Source: Sphingopyxis sp. BE259
GTDB lineage: Bacteria > Pseudomonadota > Alphaproteobacteria > Sphingomonadales > Sphingomonadaceae
Direction: 5' to 3'
NCBI RefSeq assembly: GCF_031457495.1
Contig: NZ_JAVDWM010000001.1
Location: 1,228,001-1,292,000, forward strand
Length of the DNA stretch: 64,000 bases
Shown here: one piece after another, positions 9,369 through 17,531 of the stretch
Numbering within the stretch: the first letter of the stretch is position 1
Layout of the letters: each line of letters starts with the position of its first letter
Position numbers and translations under genes: made by a program
The notes under the pieces: generated by a model
The model's input: the letters and a program-made list of their open reading frames with translations, nothing else
The model's database searches: none
What the model was told of the DNA's origin: nothing

Positions 9369-9381
9369 CGATCGGACACGG

Positions 9382-9678
9382 TCAGCGCGAGGCGAGGGTG
9401 GTCGCGGGCTTGGCCAGCGGTTTGACGTCGCGCAGCGGGAAGCTGACCTGCTGCGATCCGACGGTGCCGCGGACGCGGTGGGGGCCGACGCGCAGCGTGA
9501 AGGGTTTGCCGGTGCGTTCCTCGACGCCGCTGATGACGCGAACATCGCCGACCTGGGTGACGGTATAGCTGTAGCTGCTGCCCTTATGCTCGAACCGCTG
9601 CGGTGCGGCCTCTTCGGCATGGGCGATAGCGGGAACCGCGGCGAACAGGCCGAGGATGGGGAGAATGATCTTTTTCAT
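9382..9678 (-). CDS. Small secreted protein of unknown function
   Basis: A 98-residue product with a clear Sec signal peptide, MKKIILPILGLFAAVPAIAHA, cleaved after AHA. The mature part (about 77 residues) is basic and predicted to be beta-rich (SYSYTVTQVGDVRVISGVEE, then KPFTLRVGPHRVRGTVGSQQ). No family is recognised. It is expected to be periplasmic. It lies between purL and a DUF2177 gene with its own terminator-like hairpin downstream. Confidence 0.7.
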   Translation of the reverse strand: MKKIILPILGLFAAVPAIAHAEEAAPQRFEHKGSSYSYTVTQVGDVRVISGVEERTGKPFTLRVGPHRVRGTVGSQQVSFPLRDVKPLAKPATTLASR

Positions 9679-9809
9679 GATGCAAGTCCTTGTTTATCAG
9701 AACAAAACTTGCCTTTATGCCCCTCTCTCTTGTGCAATGCAGCATGATTGGCCGCGCGCCGCGCGGCAATTGCAAAAAGCGGAATCGGGATTGCCGGAAG
9801 TGAACAGCG

Positions 9810-10226
9810 TCACGCGCCGCGCGGCAGCAACGTCAGCACCAGCCATGCCGCGGCGCCCGCTGCAAATCCCGTCGCCAGCGTCCCCCACGCGATGTCGAGC
9901 AGCGTCACCTTGGTCGACCAGATCTTCATCGTCGCATGGTTGGTGAGGTCATAGGTCATGTAACAGAAGAAGCCGAACATCGCCCCCCACTGCGCCGCAA
10001 CCTGCCATTTGCCCGCTGCCAGCGCGGGCGCGACGGCGAAAATCTGGATGCCCAGCATATAGAGCGCGTAGAAAATCAGCGCCGGAGCGGGGCGCCAGCC
10101 GTCCATCAGCAGCGCGCCGATTTCGGGGCGATAGACTTTGGTGACCATCATCCGCAGCCACAGCGCGTCGAGGACGCCAAAGATGACGGCGGTGGCGAAA
10201 TAGGCAGCGATGGCTTGCGCGGTCAT
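9810..10226 (-). CDS. DUF2177 family membrane protein
   Basis: A 138-residue protein with four predicted membrane helices. It shows the family pattern GVLDALWLRMM at the first helix and CYMTYDLTNHATMKIW near the third, followed by DIAWGTLATG. Function unknown. It is transcribed away from xseB, leaving about 130 bases between the two genes in which no clear promoter motif is evident. Confidence 0.88.
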   Translation of the reverse strand: MTAQAIAAYFATAVIFGVLDALWLRMMVTKVYRPEIGALLMDGWRPAPALIFYALYMLGIQIFAVAPALAAGKWQVAAQWGAMFGFFCYMTYDLTNHATMKIWSTKVTLLDIAWGTLATGFAAGAAAWLVLTLLPRGA

Positions 10227-10357
10227 GGCAGGGTTTCCTTGGCAAGCGGCGGGCGATTGCGAGCGCCGATCAGGAGGAGCCAGCGTAAGCGCGCCTGGTG
10301 CGCCGTCAAGCCTGACCGCACTTGACCATTGGGGGGCGAACGGGCCAAAGCAGGGGC

Positions 10358-10633
10358 ATGACGGAGACCCCCGAAGCCGCTGCCGCGCCCACCCCGGACC
10401 CTGCCATCGCCACGCTCTCGTTCGAAGCCGCGATGGGCGAGCTCGAAACGATCGTGCGGCGGCTGGAAAGCGGCGATGTCAGCCTGGAGGAATCGGTGGC
10501 GCTCTATGAACGCGGCCATGCGCTGCGCGGGCATTGCGAGGCGCGGCTCGCCGCGGCGCAGGCGCGGATCGAACAGGTTAGCCTGGGCGCCGACGGACGG
10601 CCGACCGGCACCACCGCCTTCGGCGAAGGCTGA
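10358..10633 (+). CDS. xseB: Exodeoxyribonuclease VII small subunit
   Basis: XseB is the small helical subunit of exonuclease VII. The family core is plain: [20 protein letters not shown] followed by [24 protein letters not shown]. The ATG at 10358 with AGGGG just upstream gives 91 residues, a normal length; a longer opening from 10322 adds only an unconserved tail. It is followed four bases later by ispA, the usual xseB-ispA order. The large subunit gene xseA is not in this window. Confidence 0.93.
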   Translation: MTETPEAAAAPTPDPAIATLSFEAAMGELETIVRRLESGDVSLEESVALYERGHALRGHCEARLAAAQARIEQVSLGADGRPTGTTAFGEG

Positions 10634-10637
10634 GCGG

Positions 10638-11558
10638 ATGGCGTCGACTAGCGACGAGCTTTCGCGCGCAACGCAGCTGTTGCTGAGCACCCAAGCCGAG
10701 GTGATGGCGGCGATCGACCGGCTGTTTGACCAGCTGCTGCCGGTGCCCAGCGATCCGCGCGCGCCGCTTTATGAAGCGATGCGTCATGCCGCGATCGCAG
10801 GGGGGAAGCGGCTGCGCCCGCTGCTCGTTCGCGCCGCGGGCGATCTGTTCCATGTCGATCGCGGGCTCAGCCTGCGCGTCGGCGCGGCGGTCGAGGCGAT
10901 GCATGTCTATTCGCTGATCCACGACGATCTGCCGTGCATGGACGATGACGATCTGCGCCGCGGCAAGCCGACCGTGCACAAGGCATTCGACGAGGCGACC
11001 GCGGTGCTCGCGGGCGATTCGCTCCACGCGCTGGCGTTCGAATGGCTGTGCGATCCGGCGACGAGCAGCGATCCGTTCGTGCGCGGCGAACTATGCTGTG
11101 AGCTTTCGCGGGCGGCGGGTCCGGCGGGGATGGCGGGCGGCCAGATGATGGACCTTGCCGCCGAAACCGCGAATTTCGACCTGCCGACGGTGACGCGATT
11201 GCAGCAGCTCAAGACCGGCGCGCTGATTGCCTTTTCGGTCGAGGCCGGGGCGATCCTGGCGCGTATTCCGCCCGAGGGGCGCACCGCGCTCCGCGCCTAT
11301 GCCCGCGACATCGGGCTGGCGTTCCAGATCGCCGACGACATCATGGATGTCGAGGGCGACGAGGCGCTGGCGGGCAAGGCGTTGCACAAGGACGAAGCGG
11401 CGGGCAAGGGCACCTTTGTCACCCTGATGGGACTGGAGCGCGCCCGCGAGCAGGCGACGGCGCTGGTCGATCAAGCGATCGGGCATCTGGCGAGCTTTGG
11501 CGATGAGGCGACGCTGCTGCGCGCCATTGCCCGCTATGTGGTGGAAAGGGACCGCTGA
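10638..11558 (+). CDS. ispA: Polyprenyl synthetase, farnesyl diphosphate synthase
   Basis: IspA condenses isopentenyl and dimethylallyl diphosphates to farnesyl diphosphate for quinones, undecaprenyl carrier and carotenoids. Both aspartate-rich motifs are visible: DDLPCMDDDD (first) and DDIMD (second), along with GGKRLRPLL near the N-terminus. The ATG at 10638, right after the xseB stop, gives 306 residues. Its TGA overlaps the coaD ATG by one base, so xseB-ispA-coaD form a tight operon. Confidence 0.94.
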   Translation: MASTSDELSRATQLLLSTQAEVMAAIDRLFDQLLPVPSDPRAPLYEAMRHAAIAGGKRLRPLLVRAAGDLFHVDRGLSLRVGAAVEAMHVYSLIHDDLPCMDDDDLRRGKPTVHKAFDEATAVLAGDSLHALAFEWLCDPATSSDPFVRGELCCELSRAAGPAGMAGGQMMDLAAETANFDLPTVTRLQQLKTGALIAFSVEAGAILARIPPEGRTALRAYARDIGLAFQIADDIMDVEGDEALAGKALHKDEAAGKGTFVTLMGLERAREQATALVDQAIGHLASFGDEATLLRAIARYVVERDR

Positions 11559-12064
11559 TGCGTATTGGGGTTTATCCCGGAACCTTTGACCCGATCACGT
11601 TGGGCCACATGGACATCATCCGCCGCGGCGCCAAGCTGGTCGATCGGCTGGTCATCGGCGTCACCACCAACATTACCAAATCGCCGCTGTTCGACGACGA
11701 CGAACGGATCGAGATGGTCCGCAGCGAAGTGGCGGGGCTGGGCGGCGATATTCGCGTCGTCGGTTTCAACTCGTTGCTGATGGATTTCGCCGAGCGCGAG
11801 GGCGCCGGGATGATCGTGCGCGGGCTGCGCGCGGTCGCTGATTTCGAATATGAATATCAGATGGCGGGAATGAACCAGCAGCTCAACGACCGGATCGAAA
11901 CGGTCTTTCTGATGGCCGACGTCGGGCTGCAACCAATCGCATCGCGGCTGGTCAAGGAAATCGCGATCTTTGGCGGCGACATCCATAAATTTGTGACCCC
12001 GTCGGTGCGCACCGCGGTGGTTGCGCGCATCGCCGAGCGTGGGCTGTTGCAAGGCGATCACTGA
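11558..12064 (+). CDS. coaD: Phosphopantetheine adenylyltransferase
   Basis: CoaD adds AMP to 4'-phosphopantetheine in coenzyme A synthesis. The nucleotidyltransferase motif appears as GTFDPITLGHMDII (TxGH form), with the family segments RGLRAVADFEYEYQMAGMN and SSRLVKEI-like ASRLVKEIA. At 168 residues it is a typical length. The start codon overlaps the ispA stop (TGATG). In many alphaproteobacteria coaD is followed by cyclophilin genes and then queA and tgt, which matches the next two genes here. Confidence 0.96.
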   Translation: MRIGVYPGTFDPITLGHMDIIRRGAKLVDRLVIGVTTNITKSPLFDDDERIEMVRSEVAGLGGDIRVVGFNSLLMDFAEREGAGMIVRGLRAVADFEYEYQMAGMNQQLNDRIETVFLMADVGLQPIASRLVKEIAIFGGDIHKFVTPSVRTAVVARIAERGLLQGDH

Positions 12065-12150
12065 TACCGATCATTGAGCGTTCAGCTTTTTCACGCTAGG
12101 GCGCGCCAGTCGGGGCGCAAATCCAGTTTTTATCCAAAGGCCGATCCAGC

Positions 12151-12963
12151 ATGACATTTTCTTTCCGCCCCATGATTCTCACGGCGATGGCGTTCGGTCT
12201 TACGGCGGCGGCCGTCGCGCAAGAGGCGCCGTCGGCGCCGAATCCGATGCCTGACACCGCCCAGCCTGCGCCGCCGATGGAAGCGCCCGCGCCGCCGGTC
12301 GAAACCCCGCCCGCCGATGCGCCCGCGGCGACCGAGGCCGCTCCCGCCACCGTCGCTGCGCCCGTCGTCGCCCCCGCGATGACCCCCGACCAATATATCA
12401 ACAACCCCGAATATATGCTCAACATCGACCTTTCGACGGGGGGCCGGGTGGTGATCCAGCTCTATCCGAACGTTGCGCCCGGCCATGTCGAGCGACTGAA
12501 GCAATTGGCCCGCGCCGGCTTTTACGACGGGATCAAGTTCCACCGCGTGATCGATGGCTTCATGGCCCAGACCGGCGACCCGACCGCGACCGGGCAGGGC
12601 GGCTCGCAGCTTCCCGACCTCAAGGCCGAATTCAATGTAACCCCGCACCTGCGCGGCACCTTGTCGATGGCGCGCGCCGAAAATGAAGACAGCGCCAACA
12701 GCCAGTTCTTCATCATGCTCCAGCCGCGTTTTTCGCTCGATCGCCGCTACACCGCCTTCGGCCGCGTCGTGTCGGGGATGCAATATGTCGATGCGATCCA
12801 AAAGGGCGAGCCGCCCGTGGTGATGTCGCGCATGGTCCAGGTATCGGTGGCCGCCGACAACAAGCCGATCCCGCCGGCATCGCTGCTGACCGAGGCGGCG
12901 CCCGCTCCGGCCGCGGCGGCCGACGTGACGGTCGATCAGCTCAACGCGCCGATCGGCCAGTAA
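12151..12963 (+). CDS. Exported cyclophilin-type peptidyl-prolyl isomerase
   Basis: A signal peptide of about 23 residues ends at AVAQE. A Pro/Ala-rich linker of about 55 residues follows, then a cyclophilin domain from about residue 85 with [20 protein letters not shown] and [18 protein letters not shown]. It should catalyse proline isomerisation in the periplasm. Many relatives carry two cyclophilin genes in tandem before queA; only one is present here. A further Ala/Pro tail closes the 270-residue protein. Confidence 0.9.
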   Translation: MTFSFRPMILTAMAFGLTAAAVAQEAPSAPNPMPDTAQPAPPMEAPAPPVETPPADAPAATEAAPATVAAPVVAPAMTPDQYINNPEYMLNIDLSTGGRVVIQLYPNVAPGHVERLKQLARAGFYDGIKFHRVIDGFMAQTGDPTATGQGGSQLPDLKAEFNVTPHLRGTLSMARAENEDSANSQFFIMLQPRFSLDRRYTAFGRVVSGMQYVDAIQKGEPPVVMSRMVQVSVAADNKPIPPASLLTEAAPAPAAAADVTVDQLNAPIGQ

Positions 12964-12986
12964 GCGCAGCGACGCGCCCGACAATC

Positions 12987-14054
12987 ATGCGCGTCGACGC
13001 CTTCGATTTTGACCTGCCGAACGAACGCATCGCGCTGCGCCCAGCGCGGCCGCGCGACGCGGCGCGGATGCTGGTGGTCGACGGCGACCGGATCGTCGAT
13101 GCGGGGGTCGGCGACTTGCCCGCGTGGCTGCGCCCCGGCGACTGTCTGGTGTTCAACGATACGCGCGTAATCCCGGCACAGCTGGAGGGACGCCGCGGCG
13201 TTCGACAAGATGACGTGCAGAGCGCGTCGGGGGCGAAAATCGGCGCGACGCTCCACAAGCGGATCGACCTGCGCCGCTGGCAGGCCTTCGTCCGCAACGC
13301 CAAACGGCTGCGGGTCGGCGAGACGGTCGATTTCGGCGCGGGCGTTTCGGCGCTGGCCGAGGAGCGATTGCCCGACGGCAGCTTCATCCTGGCGTTCGCG
13401 GGCGATGAGCCGGTGGAAGTCCTGCTCGACCGCGCGGGGACGATGCCGCTGCCGCCCTATATCGCGGGCAAGCGCCCCACCGACGATGACGACCGGTCCG
13501 ATTACCAGACGATGTTCGCGACAAAGGATGGCGCGGTCGCGGCGCCGACCGCGGCGCTCCACTTCACGCCCGCGCTGCTCGAAACGCTGGCGGCCGCGGG
13601 AATCGCGACCGAGACGCTGACGCTGCACGTCGGCGCGGGCACCTTCCTGCCGGTGAAGGCCGACGACACCGAAGATCATGTCATGCACGCCGAATGGGGG
13701 CGGATCGAGGCCGACACCGCGGCGCGGCTCAACGCCGTGCGCGCCGCGGGCGGCCGCGTCATCGCGGTCGGCACCACCAGCCTGCGGTTGCTGGAAAGCG
13801 CGGCGCAGGACGACGGCACGATCGCCGCTTTCGCGGGCGACACGGCGATCTTCATCACCCCCGGCTATCGGTTCAAGGCGATCGACGGGCTGATGACCAA
13901 CTTCCACCTGCCGCGCTCGACCCTGTTCATGCTGGTCAGTGCACTGATGGGGCTGGAGGTCATGCAGCGCGCCTATGGCCACGCGATCGCCGCCGACTAC
14001 CGGTTCTACAGCTATGGCGACGCCAGCCTGTTGCTGCCTGGGACCGCCGGTTAG
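12987..14054 (+). CDS. queA: tRNA preQ1(34) S-adenosylmethionine ribosyltransferase-isomerase
   Basis: QueA transfers and isomerises the ribosyl part of SAM onto preQ1 at the wobble base, giving epoxyqueuosine. Typical segments are [20 protein letters not shown] at the start, then [32 protein letters not shown], and [11 protein letters not shown] with [14 protein letters not shown] near the end. Length (355) is normal. The expected neighbour tgt is 10.4 kb downstream, separated by the pilus block. Confidence 0.96.
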   Translation: MRVDAFDFDLPNERIALRPARPRDAARMLVVDGDRIVDAGVGDLPAWLRPGDCLVFNDTRVIPAQLEGRRGVRQDDVQSASGAKIGATLHKRIDLRRWQAFVRNAKRLRVGETVDFGAGVSALAEERLPDGSFILAFAGDEPVEVLLDRAGTMPLPPYIAGKRPTDDDDRSDYQTMFATKDGAVAAPTAALHFTPALLETLAAAGIATETLTLHVGAGTFLPVKADDTEDHVMHAEWGRIEADTAARLNAVRAAGGRVIAVGTTSLRLLESAAQDDGTIAAFAGDTAIFITPGYRFKAIDGLMTNFHLPRSTLFMLVSALMGLEVMQRAYGHAIAADYRFYSYGDASLLLPGTAG

Positions 14055-14083
14055 CCGCCGCTCTGCCGAGGGCTTGTGCCCGA

Positions 14084-14764
14084 CTAAATCTCGATGATGA
14101 TCTTGACATTGTCGATGCCGACATCGGCGGCCTCGGCAAGCTGCGCCTTGGCACGGGCGACGACGTCGCTCAGGCTTTCGGGTTCGCCGATCCCCAGCAA
14201 TTCCGCCAGCTCGACCCCCAACAGCGCCGCCAGCACTTTTGTCCGACCCATTTTGGGCCGCGCCTTGTCCTGCTCCCAGGCCGAGATCGATTGCTCGCTG
14301 ACGCCAAGTTCGGCGGCGATCTGCACCTGCGTCAGCCGCTTCGCGGTGCGCAGCCGGTGCAGGCGGACGCCAAAAGTTTCGCTGACGGCGCCCTTGTTGC
14401 TGGCATCCTCGCCGCCGTCGGTGCCGACCACGGCGCGCAATTGGGCGGCGCTGAGCGTGGCCGCCGAGATCGGCGCATCGAACTGGCAGCCGTAGAGGGG
14501 GCCGCTGGCCCAGATCACCCGGGCGCTGGTCGCGCCGGCGTGCGGCAGATCGATTTGGATCGCGTCGCCGGGTGCCAGCGTCGCCGCACCTTCCAGCAGC
14601 AATCCCGTTGCCGAAATATTGTGCACCAGCACTTCGACATCGACGCCGCGCGCCTTGGCACCCTGCAGTCGCAGTCGCAGACGCAGCTGTCGTCGTGCGC
14701 TGCGGCTCTTGACCCCGGAAGGGGCAGCCTTGTCGATGAACACAGAAATGGCCATGGCGCCCAT
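14084..14764 (-). CDS. PilZ domain fused to an XRE-type helix-turn-helix
   Basis: The N-terminal part looks like a PilZ domain: an Arg-rich stretch with RxxxR (SARRQLRLRLRL), then NISATGLLLEG matching the NxSxxG half of the c-di-GMP site, and RVIWASGPLYGCQF. From about residue 130 a Cro/CI-type HTH follows (FGVRLHRLRTAKRLTQVQIA, then ELGVSEQSISAWEQDKARPK). The C-terminus ends in an acidic helix and VKIIIEI. The ATG at 14764 is preferred, giving about 226 residues; an ATG nine bases further in is equally possible. It is divergent from the pilus operon, separated by about 500 bases, and is a good candidate for its c-di-GMP-responsive regulator (inference). Confidence 0.8.
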   Translation of the reverse strand: MGAMAISVFIDKAAPSGVKSRSARRQLRLRLRLQGAKARGVDVEVLVHNISATGLLLEGAATLAPGDAIQIDLPHAGATSARVIWASGPLYGCQFDAPISAATLSAAQLRAVVGTDGGEDASNKGAVSETFGVRLHRLRTAKRLTQVQIAAELGVSEQSISAWEQDKARPKMGRTKVLAALLGVELAELLGIGEPESLSDVVARAKAQLAEAADVGIDNVKIIIEI

Positions 14765-15265
14765 TAGTCGGCCCGGTTCAGTTAAGGGAGCGTTACCGGA
14801 GCGATAATGCGACCATGCGTTCCGTCGCGGCGACGACCGTCCAGACCGATCAGCCGAGGACGCCGCCGGAAGCAGCTTTGTGCCGCGCCGCGCCAACGGC
14901 GCTGATTAGCTATCGACTAAATTAAAAGTTAAGTTGCGTTGCGGCCGGCGTTCAGTGCCGCCAGTGGCGGGCATCGGCGCGAATCTTGTCGCAGATCCCT
15001 CGATAAACCCAGAAGATTCAGCGATTTCGCATTTAAGTCACAATTTTAACGTCTTGCTGGCCGCTGTATCAAAGGGGAACATAGTCCGATCGCGGCCCCG
15101 AAACGGGCCGAGCCGAGCGGTATCGGCATTGCCAATGTAAATAAATTGTTTATTTTCTCAAACAGATTTGAACGATTCTTCGACCACGGGGGTGGCGAGA
15201 ACAAGATTAGCCCGCGGTGCGACGCCTTGAGAACATCAGGCATCCTGCCCGGCATTGGGGGTTTT
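14765..15265. other. Non-coding gap upstream of the pilus operon
   Basis: About 500 bases without a convincing gene. The middle (14900-15160) is AT-richer than the surroundings, including ACTAAATTAAAAGTTAAG near 14915 and AATGTAAATAAATTG near 15135. It must hold the promoters of the PilZ-HTH gene and of the pilus operon, but no confident -10/-35 pair or operator was identified. Short openings in this stretch have no family resemblance. Confidence 0.5.
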
Positions 15266-15829
15266 TTGGCCTATCGTCTTCGCTGCAAGGTGGCGCGATT
15301 CAGCGCGGCTACAGCCTTTATGCTGTTGTCGACGCTCGCGACCGCAGGACATGCAAAGGACCGCGCGCCGGCTTTCGACGGGGCGTCGGTCAATGTGGTT
15401 CTGGCCGGCCACATCACGGCGAAATGCTCGGTGGGCGGCGGTACGACGATCAGCCTAGGCGAACTGGCGGCCGATAAGCAGGCCACGGCGCGCTTCGACG
15501 TCGGGTGCAATGTCCCGTTTGAAATGGTCTTTCGGTCGGCGTCGGGCGGCATCGCCCATGCCACCCAGCCGCAGGGTGAGGGGCCATATGTCGGCCTGGT
15601 GCCGTATCGGCTGGGGGTCACGGTTCCGGCGCTGTCGCCGTCACCGACGCAGCTCCACGCCGATTTCACCAGCAATCAGATGATCGCAGGCGCCGCGCTC
15701 AACAGCGGCGACGCGATTGCGGCGGGCGGCGGCGAAATCCGTCTGCAAACAGAAATGGTGCAGGGCCGCGATCTGCTCGCGGGCCAATATGTGGATTCGA
15801 TCACGATCGTGATCAATCCGCGCGTCTAG
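15266..15829 (+). CDS. SCPU-type (spore coat U) pilin subunit, first of the operon
   Basis: The sequence has an export signal (RFSAATAFMLLSTLATAGHA) and a roughly 150-residue mature domain of the archaic-pilin/spore coat U type. It includes the Cys pair region TAKCSVGGGTTISLG and FDVGCNVPFEM and the closing beta strand QYVDSITIVIN. The start is uncertain: no ATG precedes the signal peptide, and TTG at 15266 with GGGGG upstream gives a sensible basic N-region; TTG at 15146 and GTG at 15290 are alternatives. It opens the cluster and is probably a minor subunit. Confidence 0.7.
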   Translation: MAYRLRCKVARFSAATAFMLLSTLATAGHAKDRAPAFDGASVNVVLAGHITAKCSVGGGTTISLGELAADKQATARFDVGCNVPFEMVFRSASGGIAHATQPQGEGPYVGLVPYRLGVTVPALSPSPTQLHADFTSNQMIAGAALNSGDAIAAGGGEIRLQTEMVQGRDLLAGQYVDSITIVINPRV

Positions 15830-15907
15830 AAATGCTGGCCGATCAAGCCAGTTGGGTCGTTAGTTTAAGTGAAGTGCATGTAAGTTAATATGAAAGGGAG
15901 TTTTAAC

Positions 15908-16561
15908 ATGAAGGTTTCTCTGTTTATCACTGCGGCTGTTGCCGCTCTCGCCAGCACCACGGCGATGGCACAGGCCACCCCGGCGGCGAACGCAACGTTC
16001 GTCAACGGCGCGAATCCCGGCAACGTCGGCACCGCCGCCGCTTCGGAAACCGCTGATTTCACGATCACCGGCACCGTCAGCCAGGCTTGTGTTCTGGGCG
16101 CCGGCGGCGACCTGAACGACGTCAACTTCGGCACCATCGGCATCTATGCCGACGCAACCAGCACCGTTGAAAACGTCTTCACCTCGGTCGGCCCGGCCAA
16201 CGGCCACACCCGCACCAACCTCGCGGGCTGCAACACCTCGAACACCATGACCATCCGCAAGACCAACGGTGTTGACGGTCTGCGCAACACCGCCAACGTC
16301 GGCGGTTACGACAGCAACGTGTTCCAGGCGAACATCCCGTACTCGATCGCTGCCCAGTACACTGCTGGCGCTGTCGGCACGCTCGTTCCGCAGGCTTCGA
16401 TCAGCCAGTTCTCGGTCAGCACGACCGAAGATCAGGACTCGAAGTCGAACGCAGCCTGGAAGTCGGGCGCTGCGTTCCGCATCGACATCTCGGATCCGAC
16501 GAAGGCGCTGATTGCCGGCACCTATTCGGACACCGTGACGGTTGAGCTGGCTGCCCTCTAA
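15908..16561 (+). CDS. Major pilin candidate, SCPU-type
   Basis: A signal peptide MKVSLFITAAVAALASTTAMA precedes a mature subunit of about 195 residues rich in Asn, Thr, Ala and Gly. A Cys in SQACVLGAGG and another in LAGCNTSN would make the SCPU disulfide; the last strand is GTYSDTVTVELAAL. The ATG at 15908 has AAAGGGAG about eight bases upstream, the best ribosome site in the operon. Codons are strongly biased to AAC, ACC, GGC and CGC, as in highly expressed genes. A strong terminator-like hairpin follows directly, consistent with excess production of this subunit over chaperone and usher. Confidence 0.82.
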   Translation: MKVSLFITAAVAALASTTAMAQATPAANATFVNGANPGNVGTAAASETADFTITGTVSQACVLGAGGDLNDVNFGTIGIYADATSTVENVFTSVGPANGHTRTNLAGCNTSNTMTIRKTNGVDGLRNTANVGGYDSNVFQANIPYSIAAQYTAGAVGTLVPQASISQFSVSTTEDQDSKSNAAWKSGAAFRIDISDPTKALIAGTYSDTVTVELAAL

Positions 16562-16577
16562 GGCACCAGGACGTTAG

Positions 16578-16616
16578 ATGTCGTGGGGGACAGCAATGTC
16601 CCCCCCGACATTTTTT
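16578..16616 (+). terminator. Strong intrinsic terminator/attenuator inside the pilus operon
   Basis: Nested arms ATGTCG and GGGGGACA pair with TGTCCCCC and CGACAT around loop GCAA, with one T/C mismatch between the two stem segments, followed by TTTTT. This is a textbook rho-independent terminator 17 bases after the major pilin stop and 60 bases before the chaperone start. The genes beyond it continue on the same strand, so it probably acts as a partial terminator. Confidence 0.85.
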
Positions 16617-16676
16617 ATGGGGGACGGGGCAAGGGCGACTGTGGTCGCACCGATGATGTCCCCGTGCGAGGGGCGG

Positions 16677-17531
16677 ATGATCAAATTGCGGCTTGCGGGC
16701 TTGTTCACGAAACTGCGCCTCGGCGCGGTCCTGCTGTTTCTGGGCATCATCGCCTCGACCTCGGCGCTTGCGATGCGGGTGTCGCCAATGGTTTCCGAAC
16801 TGTCGACTACCGGCGGCGGTGCCGTGGCGCGGATCGAAGTCGGCAACGTCGGCTCGGTCTCGATGCCCTTCGAAACCAAGATCACGCGCATCGATTTCGA
16901 CGAATCGGGCAAGCTGATCGAAACCCCTGCCGACGACGACTTCATCACCTTTCCGCCGCAAGGCCTGGTCCCCGTGTCGGGCCGCCAGGTTGTTCGCGTG
17001 CAATGGATCGGTCGCCCCGACATCCCGACCTCGCAGGCCTATTATCTGTGGGTTCGCCAATTGCCGGTCGAAACCAATCCGCAAAAGATTCAGGGCACCG
17101 ACGCATCGGTGTCGATCGACATTCTCTACACCATGAAGGCGTTGATCGTGGTCGCGCCGCCGGGGGCCAAGCCCGACGTCGAAGTGGTGTCGCTGGCGCC
17201 GGAAATGGTGCTGCCACCGGTGCCCGAAATCGACCCCGCGTTGAAAGCCGCCGAACCCGCCGATGCCAAGCCCCCCGAACCGCAGCCCGGCCTGAAGGTC
17301 GTGGTCGCCAACAAGGGCACGCGCTATGCCCTGATGAGCGGCGCCAAATGGGTCGTCACCGCGACCACCGCCGACGGCAAGCCCTTTGAACGTACCTATG
17401 GCAACGAAGAAGTGTCGCAGCTCGTCGGGGTCGGCTACCTCGCTCCGGCTGGCGGCAAGCGGACATTCACGATCCCGACCGGGGTCGCGCTCGATCCCGC
17501 GAAACCGATGACGATGCGGTTCATTCGGTGA
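16677..17531 (+). CDS. Periplasmic pilus chaperone (archaic chaperone-usher, CsuC-like)
   Basis: Chaperones of this family bind SCPU pilins in the periplasm by donating a beta strand and deliver them to the usher. After a signal peptide ending ASTSALA, the mature protein starts with an Ig-like domain (RVSPMVSELS, MPFETKITRIDF) and the family motif GRQVVRVQWIG with YYLWVRQLPVE. The ATG at 16677 has GAGGGGCGG just upstream. A Pro/Ala/Glu-rich segment of about 35 residues (residues about 180-215) separates the two Ig domains, longer than expected. The stop overlaps the usher GTG start by four bases (GTGA). Confidence 0.88.
   Translation: MIKLRLAGLFTKLRLGAVLLFLGIIASTSALAMRVSPMVSELSTTGGGAVARIEVGNVGSVSMPFETKITRIDFDESGKLIETPADDDFITFPPQGLVPVSGRQVVRVQWIGRPDIPTSQAYYLWVRQLPVETNPQKIQGTDASVSIDILYTMKALIVVAPPGAKPDVEVVSLAPEMVLPPVPEIDPALKAAEPADAKPPEPQPGLKVVVANKGTRYALMSGAKWVVTATTADGKPFERTYGNEEVSQLVGVGYLAPAGGKRTFTIPTGVALDPAKPMTMRFIR

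Noticed and set aside
15060..15100. GGAAC near 15075 as another EcfG promoter before the pilus operon
   Set aside because: No GTT follows at 16-17 bases, so only the -35 half matches.
14934..15140. Short open frames in the gap upstream of the pilus operon
   Set aside because: They lack ribosome sites and recognisable composition, and the region is AT-richer as expected for regulatory DNA.
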